Below, piece by piece: positions 1-8,892 of a stretch of 57,530 bases of DNA. The notes beneath the pieces were generated by a model that had not been told where the DNA came from, made no database searches, and saw only the letters and a program-made list of their open reading frames with translations. Location of the stretch: the NCBI GenBank assembly GCA_030645955.1, contig JAUSMR010000214.1:1-57530 (forward strand), written 5' to 3'. The first letter of the stretch is position 1. Every line of letters starts with the position of its first letter. Position numbers and translations under genes: made by a program. Source of the stretch: Gallionella sp. GTDB taxonomy: Bacteria > Pseudomonadota > Gammaproteobacteria > Burkholderiales > Gallionellaceae.

Positions 1-76
1 TACCGTCGCCGCGCCGCACAGGCGGTGCATGCCCCGCCTGTGCGAAAGGTTCGTTCAACACAATAACCAGTTCAAA

Positions 77-466
77 TCATTCCCCGCTTCCACCGGCCAG
101 GATAGTTGTCGTCGAGCGGTCAAGATAGTTGACATCGACCACGTCAGCCGGGATGATGCAGCGGTGACCCTTGCGCCATGCATCGCGAAAGCTCGGCAGA
201 GTCGCGGCGGTTTCGCCACGGGCATTGAAAGTGCGGCGGCCCAATTTATCGTCTTTGGCCCAATGAGGCAGCAGGCCGAACTGGCCAAAAAGTGCCTCGC
301 GCCCTGGCACGGCCTCATCGCCCACATCGGCTTCGGGTGGGCGGCGAATGAACGGCGCTTCGTAGGTGGGCCAGACGTCATACACTCCTTCGTAGGGCGG
401 CAGCTTGACGTGGAATTCCCTTTCGAACTTGGCTCGTTCCTTGAGCGCTTGATAGTGGCTGCACAT
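77..466 (-). pseudogene. Truncated SRAP (YedK/HMCES-type) protein
   Basis: The translation starts MCSHYQ, giving the catalytic Cys2 of SOS-response-associated peptidase domain proteins, which crosslink to abasic sites in single-stranded DNA. It keeps the conserved NARGET motif at residues 81-86 and a CIIPAD strand near residue 103. Family members run to roughly 200-230 residues and need a Glu and a His in the second half. Here homology stops just after CIIPAD and a stop follows at 129 residues, so the active-site Glu and His are missing. I read it as a 3'-truncated relic. No intact neighbour suggests an operon. Confidence 0.75.
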
Positions 467-493
467 ACCTCAATGCCTCGCGGAAAGAATTGA

Positions 494-1317
494 TGAACCT
501 GAGCTGTCATCATAGTCAGGCCCCAAGCCAATGGCTTTCCCAGCTCGAGCCAAAGCCGAACTGAAAATCGATGCTTCGGGCGGTGGGGCGTCCGTCTGCT
601 TACGGTCAAAATCGACGGTAAGAACATTGCGCAGAGCGGTTAGTCAGGATATGAACGCTATCCGGGAATGTTTTGAGTGACCGGAGTTGGTCGTGACTTG
701 GCGGCTAGCTCAGTGGCCAATCCGGACTTTCAAGAGTGCGGCGAGCGGAATCTCTACGATTGTTTCAGTGTTGGTCGCGGGCCATCTGCTGAAGCAACTG
801 GTTAGGCCCCATCACTTTGCCATAGTGCAGAACCACAATGCCCCAAGTTGTGTGCAGGCCGCCTTTTCAAGGACGCGACAGGTTCAAGATACGCCACTCA
901 AATAAGACATGAGCCCTTTCTCAAGTTCAACTTGAAGGCCCTCGGGACTGATGATCTATGGATGGGAAATCCAATATCTGACTATGGGGAGAACTTGATT
1001 TGCATGGCCAGCAGTGCAACCTTCAGTCCTCCCGTCAATATGGAGACCCAAACAGAATAGGCCTCAAGCTTTACCAGCACAACAGCCAGGCTGAGGAGAA
1101 TCAAAGACAACCAGAACATTTCTTCACCTCAAAATTTGAATGACTAGGAGTTGAAGTATTGGGCGAGCAAGTGACAGGTGGTGTCGTTCCTGTGAATCAA
1201 CCTCCTTTTTTTGACATTGCCGACGCCCGAGTCAGGCGGTAACACCCTGAAGCAGGTCGTGCTGAAATTTGCGGGAGGATTTGGGCGCGACCATCTGCGC
1301 TTTGTGGACGCCCGACC
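494..1317. other. No gene seen
   Basis: About 0.8 kb between the SRAP relic and a transposase scrap. Short open frames exist on both strands, but none has a recognisable protein, a good ribosome site or convincing composition. A string near 705 resembles a tRNA D-arm, but no T-arm or acceptor stem follows. Confidence 0.5.
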
Positions 1318-1398
1318 TTAGATGCGTCGTTTGATTCGCCACTTCTTCAAGTCGCCAAAGAAAGACTCGGCAACCGGATTGTCCAAACAGCTCCCAAT
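1318..1398 (-). mobile_element. Scrap of an IS3-family transposase (OrfB) 3' part
   Basis: Read on the minus strand the segment gives DNPVAESFFGDLKKWRIKRR followed by a stop. It matches the well-known OrfB stretch of IS3-family integrases (D-N-A-V-x-E-S-F-F-x-x-L-K-x-E), which holds the last Glu of the DDE triad. Only this patch is recognisable. No terminal inverted repeats or target duplication were found, so this is a decayed fragment. It is short, so confidence is moderate. Confidence 0.5.
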
Positions 1399-1513
1399 GA
1401 GTACGGTGACATTCAGTTGAAGACTGGTGCCAACTCGCATGTCAAAACGGTAACATTGCTAACCCAATAGGGCGCCGTCCGCCGTTCCAAATTCTGAAGA
1501 AGGAGTCCCTCAA

Positions 1514-2008
1514 ATGCAACCGCTTGTTGAAGCAGCACATCTCATCGCCCAAGAAATTGAGCGCACCCGACAGCATCTAGCCAATTTAGAGCAAGCGTTG
1601 GAAGGACTCAAACCACTAATCACCATCGATGCGGCGACGGCGGCCTTGCCATACGCGACGACGAGCCGCTCGCAGCCGATTGAAGACATTTCTGTTGTGA
1701 ACGCCGATGCTTCAACTACGAGAATTGTCAAACGCAAGCCGGTCGCTAAGACCAGAGCTGCGAGACGGGCAAAGGCAGCGCAGGTTCCATCAACTGGCGC
1801 TGAGCTATGGTTGAGTTGCATGGGCCGAAGGAGGCGTAGCCTTGGTGAATTGGTCGAAGAGGCACTGATCAGGCTTGAGTTGGATGAAAAATCGCGAGAT
1901 GTCATCACTAACCGTGCGGGTGCCTGGCTTTACGCCGCTGTCAAGAAGGGTGTACTCATACCCGCGGGAGAGAGAGACGGACACAAGCTGTACAAACGGG
2001 TACCTTAG
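1514..2008 (+). CDS. Hypothetical protein with N-terminal coiled coil
   Basis: A 164-residue protein of unknown function. Residues about 5-35 are heptad-rich and helical (LIAQEIERTRQHLANLEQAL), suggesting a coiled coil. The middle, about 70-100, is basic and rich in Lys, Arg and Ala. The C-terminal 60 residues contain a helical segment (SLGELVEEALIRL) and a compact tail ending in GHKLYKRVP that could be winged-helix-like. An AAGGAG site lies about 10 bases before the ATG. Adjacent to mobile DNA relics and not obviously in an operon. It may be DNA-binding, but that is a guess. Confidence 0.55.
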   Translation: MQPLVEAAHLIAQEIERTRQHLANLEQALEGLKPLITIDAATAALPYATTSRSQPIEDISVVNADASTTRIVKRKPVAKTRAARRAKAAQVPSTGAELWLSCMGRRRRSLGELVEEALIRLELDEKSRDVITNRAGAWLYAAVKKGVLIPAGERDGHKLYKRVP

Positions 2009-2081
2009 AAGGTCAACTGAGGTACAGAAGCGTTGACACAAGTAGCTGAGTTCTTGACGTGGCAACCCTGGCGCATATTCC

Positions 2082-2327
2082 ATGGATGAGCTGAAAAATC
2101 TCGAATCCTTCGGACTCGTCTTACCCAGCCCGGCTTACATATTGGGCGCAATCTTATTCGGGATAGTTGGATATGTGGCATTTAGGAGGGGCCGGAAGGC
2201 ATCGACCTCAGCACTAACCTGGACTGGCATAGCCTTAATGATGTACCCCTATGTGGTTCCGCAAACGTGGTTGCTCTGGGTCGTTGGTATCGCTCTTTCC
2301 GGCTGGCTCTATGCCAAGTGGAACTGA
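2082..2327 (+). CDS. Small two-helix membrane protein, unknown function
   Basis: 81 residues with two hydrophobic segments, about 17-34 and 43-76, separated by a short basic loop (RRGRKAS). This pattern fits a small inner-membrane protein with the loop in the cytoplasm. I recall similar short proteins as conserved hypotheticals in Comamonadaceae, but no function is known to me. The start follows the upstream gene by about 70 bases without a strong Shine-Dalgarno sequence. Confidence 0.6.
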   Translation: MDELKNLESFGLVLPSPAYILGAILFGIVGYVAFRRGRKASTSALTWTGIALMMYPYVVPQTWLLWVVGIALSGWLYAKWN

Positions 2328-2496
2328 CAAAGGTGTGTTCAGTTGAGGTGCTTTAGCGGTAGATATGTGGCCTTCACCCGCTTCAATAGACACTTGTTAA
2401 GGGCGAAATTAAACTTTGGACTCGCGCCCGATTATCTTTGTGATGACTATCTTTGCGCTGTCCATCCAGGCCAGAACATCTCGATGCAACCTCCAT

Positions 2497-3354
2497 TTAA
2501 TTTTCGAGCGGTTTGTCCTTGAATCGCATGGAGAAATCTACGGCAGCAATGTCTTTGATCAATGCTCCAACCGAAATACGATCAACCCCTGTCTGGGCCA
2601 GAGTTTTCAGACTATTAAAGCTCACTCCCCCGGAGATTTCAAGGCTGCAACGTCCTTTTGCCATCTCTACTGCCTTTCGAATCGAGTCGATGGACATGTT
2701 GTCTAGTAGCACCATAGTGACACCAGCTTGGAGCGCTTCCATGAGCTGATTGATTGTTTCCACCTCGACTTGGATGAATGCCGCCTGACCTGCGAATCTT
2801 TGTGTGGCTTGGTAAGCTGCGGTCAAGCCACCAGCCGCCGCGATGTGATTTTCCTTGATTAGAATGGCGTCGTAGAGGCCCATGCGGTGGTTCTTGCCTC
2901 CACCACAACGGACGGCGTATTTCTCAGCCATTCGCAGTCCGGGAATAGTTTTTCGGGTGTCCAAAATGGATGCTCGCGTGCCTTCCACCTCCTTGACGTA
3001 TTTCGCTGTCTTGGTGGCGACGGCGCTGAGCGTCTGTAGGAAATTCAGACACGTTCGCTCTGCGGTCAATAAGTCTCGTGCATGTCCGGTGATCTCGACG
3101 ATTTTCTGGTTGACTTCGCAACGTTGCCCATCCTGAACTATCCAGTGGGCTTGCGCTGTTGGCGCAATCTGCCTGAGAACTTCAATGATCCATGGCTGGC
3201 CGCAAATGATCGCAGACTCCCGGCACACAATGGTGGCCCGCGCCATTTGGTCTAGGGGAACCAAGGCTGCGGTCAGATCGCCATCGCCTACATCTTCTTG
3301 CAGGGCTCGCTTGACGTCTGCTTCGATTTGCGTGTGAAAATTTTCTTGATGCAT
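2497..3354 (-). CDS. nadC: Nicotinate-nucleotide pyrophosphorylase (carboxylating), NadC
   Basis: Quinolinate phosphoribosyltransferase, the cytoplasmic NAD biosynthesis enzyme that converts quinolinate and PRPP to nicotinate mononucleotide. The 285-residue protein shows the family hallmarks in order: EDVGDGDLT near the N-terminus, ERTCLNFLQTLSAVAT, DTRKTIPGLR, the GGGKNHRMGLYDAILIKENH segment, EVET, MVLLDNMS, and LEISGGV with a final VDRISVGALI. I start at the second in-frame ATG (MHQENF); an upstream ATG would add eight residues. No nadA or nadB neighbour is present, so it stands alone among relics. Length and motifs look intact. Confidence 0.93.
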   Translation of the reverse strand: MHQENFHTQIEADVKRALQEDVGDGDLTAALVPLDQMARATIVCRESAIICGQPWIIEVLRQIAPTAQAHWIVQDGQRCEVNQKIVEITGHARDLLTAERTCLNFLQTLSAVATKTAKYVKEVEGTRASILDTRKTIPGLRMAEKYAVRCGGGKNHRMGLYDAILIKENHIAAAGGLTAAYQATQRFAGQAAFIQVEVETINQLMEALQAGVTMVLLDNMSIDSIRKAVEMAKGRCSLEISGGVSFNSLKTLAQTGVDRISVGALIKDIAAVDFSMRFKDKPLEN

Positions 3355-3499
3355 ATCCCACGTTCTTTCTAAAATCATTTCGGCGCTAGGTTGGCAGTGT
3401 CTGTTATTTCAATATCTCGTCGAATTACCATGGGTTTCCCCCGAGTGGAAGCTTGCGCATCCAGTGTGTGAGGGGAGAATCCAAGTAGTCAGTGTGTCT

Positions 3500-3830
3500 A
3501 GGGATGCCATCCCATTCCTTAACTGGTTAGGCCTTGTGCTTGACCTTGTCAAGCATGCCGCTGGCGTCAGGTTCGGAACACATCTTCGTCACGTGCCCAG
3601 CCATATCCCTTTTCCAGCCGTGGCAGAGGCAGCGCAGGCCACCTTCTTCGTTGCGGCCGAATATAGGTGAAGCGCATCGGTGTGTTCAATACCCATCTAT
3701 TACACCGTTCCGACGTCGATGTCATAAAACACAACCAGGTCCTAGCCCGATATGTGTGCCTTAACAGGTGTGCCATCCGAGATCGGTACCTCTTCGAGCT
3801 AGAAGAGAGGAACTCAGTGGCGGCGTATCA
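3500..3830 (-). pseudogene. Relic of a Rieske oxygenase large subunit (N-terminal part)
   Basis: No long open frame, but minus-strand fragments read like the Rieske domain of phthalate-dioxygenase/VanA-type oxygenases. Near 3740-3790 the reading is GTPVKAHISG then a stop then DLVVFYDIDVG. Then comes THRCASPIFGRNEEGGLRC around 3635-3690, followed by LCHGWKRDMAGHV and KVKHKA ending in a stop. The second iron-ligand pair survives as C-x2-H in the string CLCHGW. The first pair is damaged (family C-P-H-R reads T-H-R here). Stops and small indels break it repeatedly, so it is dead. It is not a copy of the alpha subunit at 35 kb, which has a different sequence. Confidence 0.65.
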
Positions 3831-3855
3831 ATTGACCTACAGGTCATTGTTTTAG

Positions 3856-4559
3856 ACGCGACACAGAAGGTTCTTCTCTTCCCGTGTGGTCATGGGTGAA
3901 GACTTTTAAGGTTAAAAATAGATAGGTAACGAAATATAAAAATCATTCAATCTCTGAGAATATTGCATTGAGAATTTGTAATCTCGCGATGATTTCTGAT
4001 CTTGGCCTTTGCATCGCGCAAACATGCGTCTTGGGGTTGCAAGGTCAGCGAGGATAGGCATCCTCGTGAGCGCAGGAATAGTCCAGCAGTTCTTTAGAGA
4101 GGTGATTGCACACTCTAAGGCATATACAAATGTCTAGTGTGGATTGATCATCTCGGTATACGTTACAGAAACAGAGGTGAGCAAAAGTGGAGGGCTAAGC
4201 TTGCAGTGATTGTGAATCGGGTTGTAGATCGATGTAGACGGATTCGCTGGCAGCAGTCCGATCGAGGACCCTGTGGGTATTCAATCTACGCCGCACGGCG
4301 TTTTTGGACGGTGATGAAGAAGCTCTTTGGCACCTAAATGACTAAAGTTCTCGCCGATTTCAGTTCTCATGATAGGAGTCGTAAGTATAATAGTTTACTA
4401 ACTATTATTTGGCTCGAGACAAAGACAAGAAACGCGGCATGAAAATTCATCAAGTTCAAGTTGGCTTATCAATGGCCTCAGCCTGAGGTGGCTATGGAGG
4501 TGTGGCCAAGCTGACAGAAAAAAATCGTGTTGCCATCTCGCTGGCGTTAATCCTCCAAC
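3856..4559. other. AT-rich gap without a recognisable gene
   Basis: About 0.7 kb. I found no protein similarity on either strand. The one structured element is a perfect AT-rich palindrome at 4387-4408, listed separately. Confidence 0.5.
4387..4408. repeat. Perfect palindrome, 9-bp arms with 4-base centre
   Basis: ATAATAGTT, then TACT, then AACTATTAT. The arms are exact reverse complements. Size and composition fit an operator for a dimeric regulator such as a TetR or IclR protein. The only downstream coding sequence in range is the broken livF, so it may be a leftover of a lost promoter. It differs from the TATTGA-N8-TCAATA motif found elsewhere in the window. Confidence 0.4.
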
Positions 4560-4920
4560 ATGATGATGGTCATTTGCAGGCGGGTTGCCGACAACAACCG
4601 CTATGGCTCAGACCGTCCGAGGACGTTGACGGATGTTTGTGAAACCTTTCCTCGACTGAAGGAGTGCGAAGCGAATATCGGTGTAAACCGCTCTGGCGGT
4701 GAGCAGAAGAAGATCGTGATCGGCCGCCAGATCTGGAACTGTCTCCAAATCCTCAAACACGCCGGTTTGTCGATGCTGATCATCGATAAGAGCCGTGGGC
4801 CATAGCGTCTCATTGCTGGCGTACCACTACATAAACGAACCAAGATGTGCGGTCTGTGTGGGCGATTCTGACGCACTTAGTGCAGACGGGTGGCACGATC
4901 TCAATTTGGTGGGTTTCTGA
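4560..4920 (+). pseudogene. livF relic (branched-chain-type ABC transporter ATPase)
   Basis: The frame reads DVCETFPRLKE, then the ABC signature as NRSGGEQKKIVIGR, then directly QIWNCLQILKHAGLSMLIIDK. In intact LivF-type ATPases about 25 residues carrying the Walker B motif (LLLLDEP) sit between the signature helix and this last segment, so an internal in-frame deletion has removed the catalytic Glu region. A stop follows. In another frame, 4826-4920 still shows GDSDALSAD, matching the usual LivF tail. Walker A is absent upstream. LivF partners a HAAT-type uptake system, often found with aromatic catabolic genes. Confidence 0.7.
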
Positions 4921-5039
4921 GTTCTGAGTGTTTTGCGCGTTTTCACACCAGAAGGAGGGAGTAATGCGAATGTTGATTCAAAGCGTGCGAGAGACTGGAA
5001 AGAATTCAGCGCTGTACTGGACCTAAAACAAGAGACATC

Positions 5040-6677
5040 ATGAAAATTTTGAATAAATTTCCATTCCAACAGGCACGCAGATATCTTCTGCGACTGACGG
5101 AGAATTGGACGATTGGTATGCGGTTGGGCCTGGCTTTTGGATTGGTATTCGTACTCTTTGCCGGAACGACAACCTTTGCGCTAGTGCAGATGGCTGAGAT
5201 GAAGCGCGACATGGACTCAGCGCTCCACGCCAGTACCGACCTCTCGGGCCGAGCCGGCCTGATGCGCAGGAGCATCGACACGATCTACATGAACTCACTG
5301 CTGTTGGTGTTGGCGACGCAAAAGGACGACATCAAATACTACAAGGATGAAATTGACAAGGCGCGTGCGACTTACGGTCGCGCCAAGAAGGAGTTTGCGA
5401 CGCTGACGCTCGACGGCAAGGACGCGCCCGACTTGCTGAATGCTATGCAAAAGGTTGCGGATTCTGAAAATGTGATCTCAGAAGTGGAACAGGCTGTCAA
5501 CCGGCGGATGGCAGTGGCTAGCAGTTCTGCCGATGATACTGATTTGGAACTTGACTCCATTATGGTGGGGCACTTGGCGGGTAACGTGAAGAGCCAGTTC
5601 GATTTTTGGGTCAAGTCAGTCGATGCAATCGTTCAAATTACAGCAGCAATTGGGGGCGAGCGTCACATGCGGGCGGCAGACACTGCGGCCTGGGCGCGCA
5701 CAGTCCAGATTGCGGCATCGACCATCGCCTTGCTTTTGGGTGCCTGTGCCACGTGGTTGATCGCCCGAAATATTGCGATGCCAATCCGGCGAGCAGTTAA
5801 TGTGGCTGAACGAGTGGCGCAAGGGGAATTGTCGATCGATATTCCCCGAGGAGCAAAGGACGAGACAGGTGCCCTTCTCAACTCACTGGCGCGCATGCAA
5901 TCCAGCCTGCACGGGCTGGTGAGAGAGGTGCGGGACAGCGCGGCTTCCATTGAGACGGCCTCGGCCGAAGTCGCTGACGGCAACGGTGACCTGTCGCAAT
6001 GCACGGAGCACGCAGCAATCCAGTTGCAGCGTACCACGAGCTCGGTCAATCAGTTGTCGGACGCGGTGCGTCAGTCAGCGCACTCCGCGAAGATTGCTGA
6101 TTCATTGGCTCGCGGTGCCGCCTCGGCCGCAGAGCGAGGCGGCGAGGTGGTGGTCCAGGTGGTCCAGAGCATGCAAACTATCGCCACGCAATCGCGAAAG
6201 GTTGTCGAGATCATTGGGGTCATTGATGGTATTGCGTTCCAGACTAACATCCTTGCTCTTAACGCGGCAGTCGAAGCGGCTCGTGCCGGGGCGCAGGGCA
6301 GAGGTTTTGCCGTGGTGGCCAGTGAAGTGCGGAGCTTGGCGCAGCGTGCGTCAGTCGCGGCAAAGGACATCAAATTACTAATTGACGCATCGGTAGAAAG
6401 CGTTGAATCTGGCAGCCAACTTGTGCGCGATGCCGGCGAGACCATGGAAGGCCTTGTATCGTCGGTACGAAAAGTCACCGCCGCCATCAAAGAGATCTCG
6501 GTGGCTTCTGTCTCGCAGAGCAGCGGAATTAGTGAAGTCAGCGATGCTATGAGCGATATAGAACGTATGACGCAGCAGAATGCAGCATTGGTCGAGGAAA
6601 GTGCCGCAGCGGCCGAATCTCTGAAGACACAGGCGCAGCGCCTCTCGATGCTAGTAGGTGCCTTCCGTCTCGGCTAG
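5040..6677 (+). CDS. Methyl-accepting chemotaxis protein
   Basis: A 545-residue transmembrane chemoreceptor. Order: short cytoplasmic start; TM1 about 27-50; a periplasmic four-helix-bundle ligand domain to about 210; TM2 about 218-240; a HAMP domain ([20 protein letters not shown]); then the long signalling coiled coil. The kinase-contact hairpin is intact ([20 protein letters not shown] and [16 protein letters not shown]). No C-terminal CheR-binding pentapeptide is visible. There is no adjacent che operon, so it would report to a remote CheA/CheW. Its position at the edge of an aromatic-catabolism locus makes a role in taxis to that substrate plausible, but the ligand is unknown. Confidence 0.92.
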   Translation: MKILNKFPFQQARRYLLRLTENWTIGMRLGLAFGLVFVLFAGTTTFALVQMAEMKRDMDSALHASTDLSGRAGLMRRSIDTIYMNSLLLVLATQKDDIKYYKDEIDKARATYGRAKKEFATLTLDGKDAPDLLNAMQKVADSENVISEVEQAVNRRMAVASSSADDTDLELDSIMVGHLAGNVKSQFDFWVKSVDAIVQITAAIGGERHMRAADTAAWARTVQIAASTIALLLGACATWLIARNIAMPIRRAVNVAERVAQGELSIDIPRGAKDETGALLNSLARMQSSLHGLVREVRDSAASIETASAEVADGNGDLSQCTEHAAIQLQRTTSSVNQLSDAVRQSAHSAKIADSLARGAASAAERGGEVVVQVVQSMQTIATQSRKVVEIIGVIDGIAFQTNILALNAAVEAARAGAQGRGFAVVASEVRSLAQRASVAAKDIKLLIDASVESVESGSQLVRDAGETMEGLVSSVRKVTAAIKEISVASVSQSSGISEVSDAMSDIERMTQQNAALVEESAAAAESLKTQAQRLSMLVGAFRLG

Positions 6678-6760
6678 AACACCTGTCGCCGCGATGATCA
6701 ACGATTCGCTGCAGGGGCCCCGCCTTCATTCAGCGAAAAGAGCGTAGTAGCCGCTACAAC

Positions 6761-6885
6761 AGATCATCCGTTTGCCGTCATTTCGATGCTGTCACACGCA
6801 CATTAGTGATCATGCGGCGAATACGCGAAGGTGGATTATCAGCCCAAGCGCTGTCGCCCAGATAGTGAAGAGCCTTGAAGGTCAG
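6761..6885 (+). repeat. Deleted duplicate of the dioxygenase beta-gene 3' region
   Basis: This 125-bp stretch matches two separated pieces of the beta-subunit locus. Bases 6761-6799 match 34384-34422, just past the beta stop codon. Bases 6793-6885 match 34630-34722, inside the beta gene. The shared joint is CACACGC, which occurs at both ends of the missing 214 bp in the 34 kb copy. By eye there are about four mismatches in each piece. The arrangement is that of a former second copy that lost 214 bp by recombination between 7-bp direct repeats. Confidence 0.85.
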
Positions 6886-7215
6886 TTTCGGTAGTCAATT
6901 TGTGGTATCTGTATTTAAGACACTGTGACGGAATGTGTGGTCCATCCGGAGAAGTCGATGCGAGGTGAAGAACGAATTAATTTGTATTGAGTTTTGTTTC
7001 AATAAATACTGTTGCGCTGTCTACTGGGATATTCCCCGGTACACCTTGGCCCTGACAGCGTGGGTCTTGGCACACAGAGTGTCAGACAGCTGCTTAATTG
7101 GCGCGCACGGTATCATCACCTCGACATCTTGGCTCCCAGCGTGAAGGTCGCGTCAACAAGTGGATTGACCACTGGTATTCTTGGGGCAAGATAGAGACTA
7201 GACAATGGATAAATC
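6886..7215. other. Leader region of the TetR gene
   Basis: 330 bp between the repeat relic and the TetR start. It contains the operator-like palindrome at 6985-7004. Bases 7012-7194 are open in one plus-strand frame, but I recognise no protein. The TetR leader is therefore unusually long (about 210 bases after the palindrome) unless a second promoter lies closer. Confidence 0.4.
6985..7004. promoter_or_regulatory. Operator-like palindrome TATTGA-N8-TCAATA, copy 1
   Basis: TATTGA, spacer GTTTTGTT, TCAATA. Both half-sites are perfect. It lies upstream of the TetR-family gene at 7216, consistent with autoregulation. Five further copies lie in other non-coding gaps of this window. Confidence 0.7.
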
Positions 7216-7920
7216 ATGACCAAAACTCAGGCTGGTAAGAGCGAAGTGCAGCGCGGAGCTACATCACGGGCCATGCGACTGTCGCCAGAGGAACGCCTCG
7301 GGCATTTGCTCGCGTGTGCGATCAAGGTATTTGCCGAGCACGGACTCGTCGCGTCCAATCACAACAAGGTGGCCGCCGAGGCGCAGGTGTCTGTCCCGGC
7401 GGTCTTTTTCTATTTCAAGACCCGTGAAGCGCTGGTCGATGCGGTGCTGAGCGAGGTCGAGCGATTTTTTATTTCCCGTTTTGTCAGGGCCGGGAACGTC
7501 AAAGGGCCCGCCGATCAGACACTGATGCAACTCAGTCAGGCGATGACCCACACGCTCATGGAGTATCCGGATTACGCCCGCATCATGATGGAGTGGAGCG
7601 TCGCCGTCCGATCGGACCTCTGGCCGCGGTACCTGCGGACCTACCGGCGGATAAATCGGGTACTGGTCAAGGTGATTGAGCGTGGTCAGAAAGAGGGCTG
7701 CTTCCGCCCGGACCTAAATCCCGAAGACGAGGCTGCCATCCTCCATGCTGCATCGACCGCCCTGATCCAGATGATGGAAACCGGCGTGGATGCCGAGCGA
7801 ATTGACCGCTTCCAGCGCGCGATGGTCCAGACTGTGATGATCCTGCCGGCGGCGCCAGCCGCTGCCGCCCGTCCTGCCACCCAGCGTCGGGCGGTCAGCT
7901 CAGCAGGAGCGCCGCGCTGA
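7216..7920 (+). CDS. TetR-family transcriptional regulator
   Basis: A 234-residue one-component regulator. The N-terminal DNA-binding domain spans about residues 24-75, with the helix-turn-helix around HNKVAAEAQVSVPAVFFYFK and the typical TREALVDAVLSEVE continuation. The C-terminal two-thirds is helical ligand-binding domain with a low-complexity Ala/Pro/Arg tail after about 212. The ATG follows a 330-bp leader holding copy 1 of the TATTGA palindrome, which suggests it binds that site. A decayed paralogue lies immediately downstream on the other strand. The inducer is not predictable; the genes carrying the same palindrome point to an aromatic compound or its CoA or ring-cleavage product. Confidence 0.9.
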   Translation: MTKTQAGKSEVQRGATSRAMRLSPEERLGHLLACAIKVFAEHGLVASNHNKVAAEAQVSVPAVFFYFKTREALVDAVLSEVERFFISRFVRAGNVKGPADQTLMQLSQAMTHTLMEYPDYARIMMEWSVAVRSDLWPRYLRTYRRINRVLVKVIERGQKEGCFRPDLNPEDEAAILHAASTALIQMMETGVDAERIDRFQRAMVQTVMILPAAPAAAARPATQRRAVSSAGAPR

Positions 7921-8065
7921 CCAGGGGCAGTGCGACGACGGGCAATGCCGCCGTATGCATCACCGTGATCATTGCCCCCAATGTCCTAGCACGCATAACA
8001 CGACACCGTAAAGGCATGTCTGCGGGATAAGGGTCAGCACACGCTAGCGCGGTGGCGGCGCAAGC

Positions 8066-8411
8066 TCAGAAAGTGTGGCCAGATCGGCAAGCGGACCAAG
8101 CACTCCATTCGAGAAATTTCTTGATTCGGTCGACCCCATCATCGAGCGTTGCGATCAAGGTGTCAGAGTCCTTTTTCCGGACACTGGGACCGTCCAGCGC
8201 ATCGTCTTCAGTCAAGGCAAAAGCAGACTTGTATAGGTTCTCGAATTCGCTCAGCGTGGCATCGGCCAGCGCTTCACGTGTCTTGAAGTAGGAAGACACA
8301 GGGGCGCCGCGACGCCGGCTTCGACAGAAACGTGGGTATGGTCGACCGCTTTGAGTTACTGCTCGCCGAAAACCTTCAGCGCACAGACCTGCAGATGCTC
8401 GCGCCGGCGCT
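8066..8411 (-). pseudogene. Broken TetR-family regulator gene
   Basis: The 77-residue open frame at 8066-8299 begins SSYFKTREALADATLSE, the recognition-helix end and start of helix 4 of a TetR protein. Upstream on the same strand another frame reads REHLQVCALKVFGEQ, a stop, then HVSVEAGVAA, so a stop and a frameshift split the DNA-binding domain. The ligand domain is cut short at about 65 residues. The sequence resembles the intact TetR protein at 7216 (FKTREALVDAVLSE), suggesting an old paralogue. Confidence 0.75.
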
Positions 8412-8529
8412 CAGAACTCAGTCGCGGCGACCGCGGCTGAGTCCCGTCAGCTAGCGGTTCACCCATAGCCATTCACGGCTCCGTTCATCGGGCCGATACA
8501 ACAAACGTGCAACATCGTGCAGGACTGCC

Positions 8530-8868
8530 TCAGTACTGGGATGCTGGCAGCCGGACGATGATTCCTTCAAGTTCTTCCTGGACCTTGATTTGACAAGTAA
8601 GGCGACTTTCCGGATGCATGTTCACGGCGCTCGCCAGCAAATCCGTCTCGCCCCGATTCTTGGGTGGAATCTTATCCATCCAGGCGGGATCGACGTAACC
8701 GTGGCAAGTGGCACATGCGCATAGTCCACCACAATCGGCCTCTATGCCTGGCACGAGGTTGTTGACTGCAGCTTGCATGAGAGAGCTGCCTATATCGGCA
8801 TCCACCACATGCTCTGTGCCATTGTGTTCAATGAATACGACCTTGGCCGTCTTGGTAGTTTTGGACAT
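8530..8868 (-). CDS. 2Fe-2S ferredoxin, adrenodoxin type
   Basis: A 112-residue soluble electron carrier. The motif CGGLCACATCH gives cluster ligands with C-x5-C-x2-C spacing, and the fourth Cys sits in RLTCQIK near the end, as in adrenodoxin/putidaredoxin-type ferredoxins. I start at the ATG of MSKTTK; the longer frame would need TTG. It lies just downstream of the VOC-fusion gene on the same strand, with only 24 bases between, so the two probably share the promoter with operator copy 2. With the reductase at 45342 and the alpha/beta oxygenase at 34423-36404 it would complete a three-component ring-hydroxylating system. That link is inferred from shared operators. Confidence 0.9.
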   Translation of the reverse strand: MSKTTKTAKVVFIEHNGTEHVVDADIGSSLMQAAVNNLVPGIEADCGGLCACATCHGYVDPAWMDKIPPKNRGETDLLASAVNMHPESRLTCQIKVQEELEGIIVRLPASQY

Positions 8869-8892
8869 GGAGTTCAAGTTCAGAAGGAAAAA

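Noticed and set aside
700..780. Possible tRNA gene (GGCTAGCTCAGTGG resembles a D-arm)
   Set aside because: No anticodon stem, T-arm (GGTTCGAAT) or matching acceptor stem follows.
7898..7999. Minus-strand hydrophobic frame (ending LVSAALLLS) overlapping the TetR gene end, like the tail of a small membrane protein
   Set aside because: Too short, no start or upstream homology, and partly a shadow of the TetR gene; could be a relic but cannot be supported.
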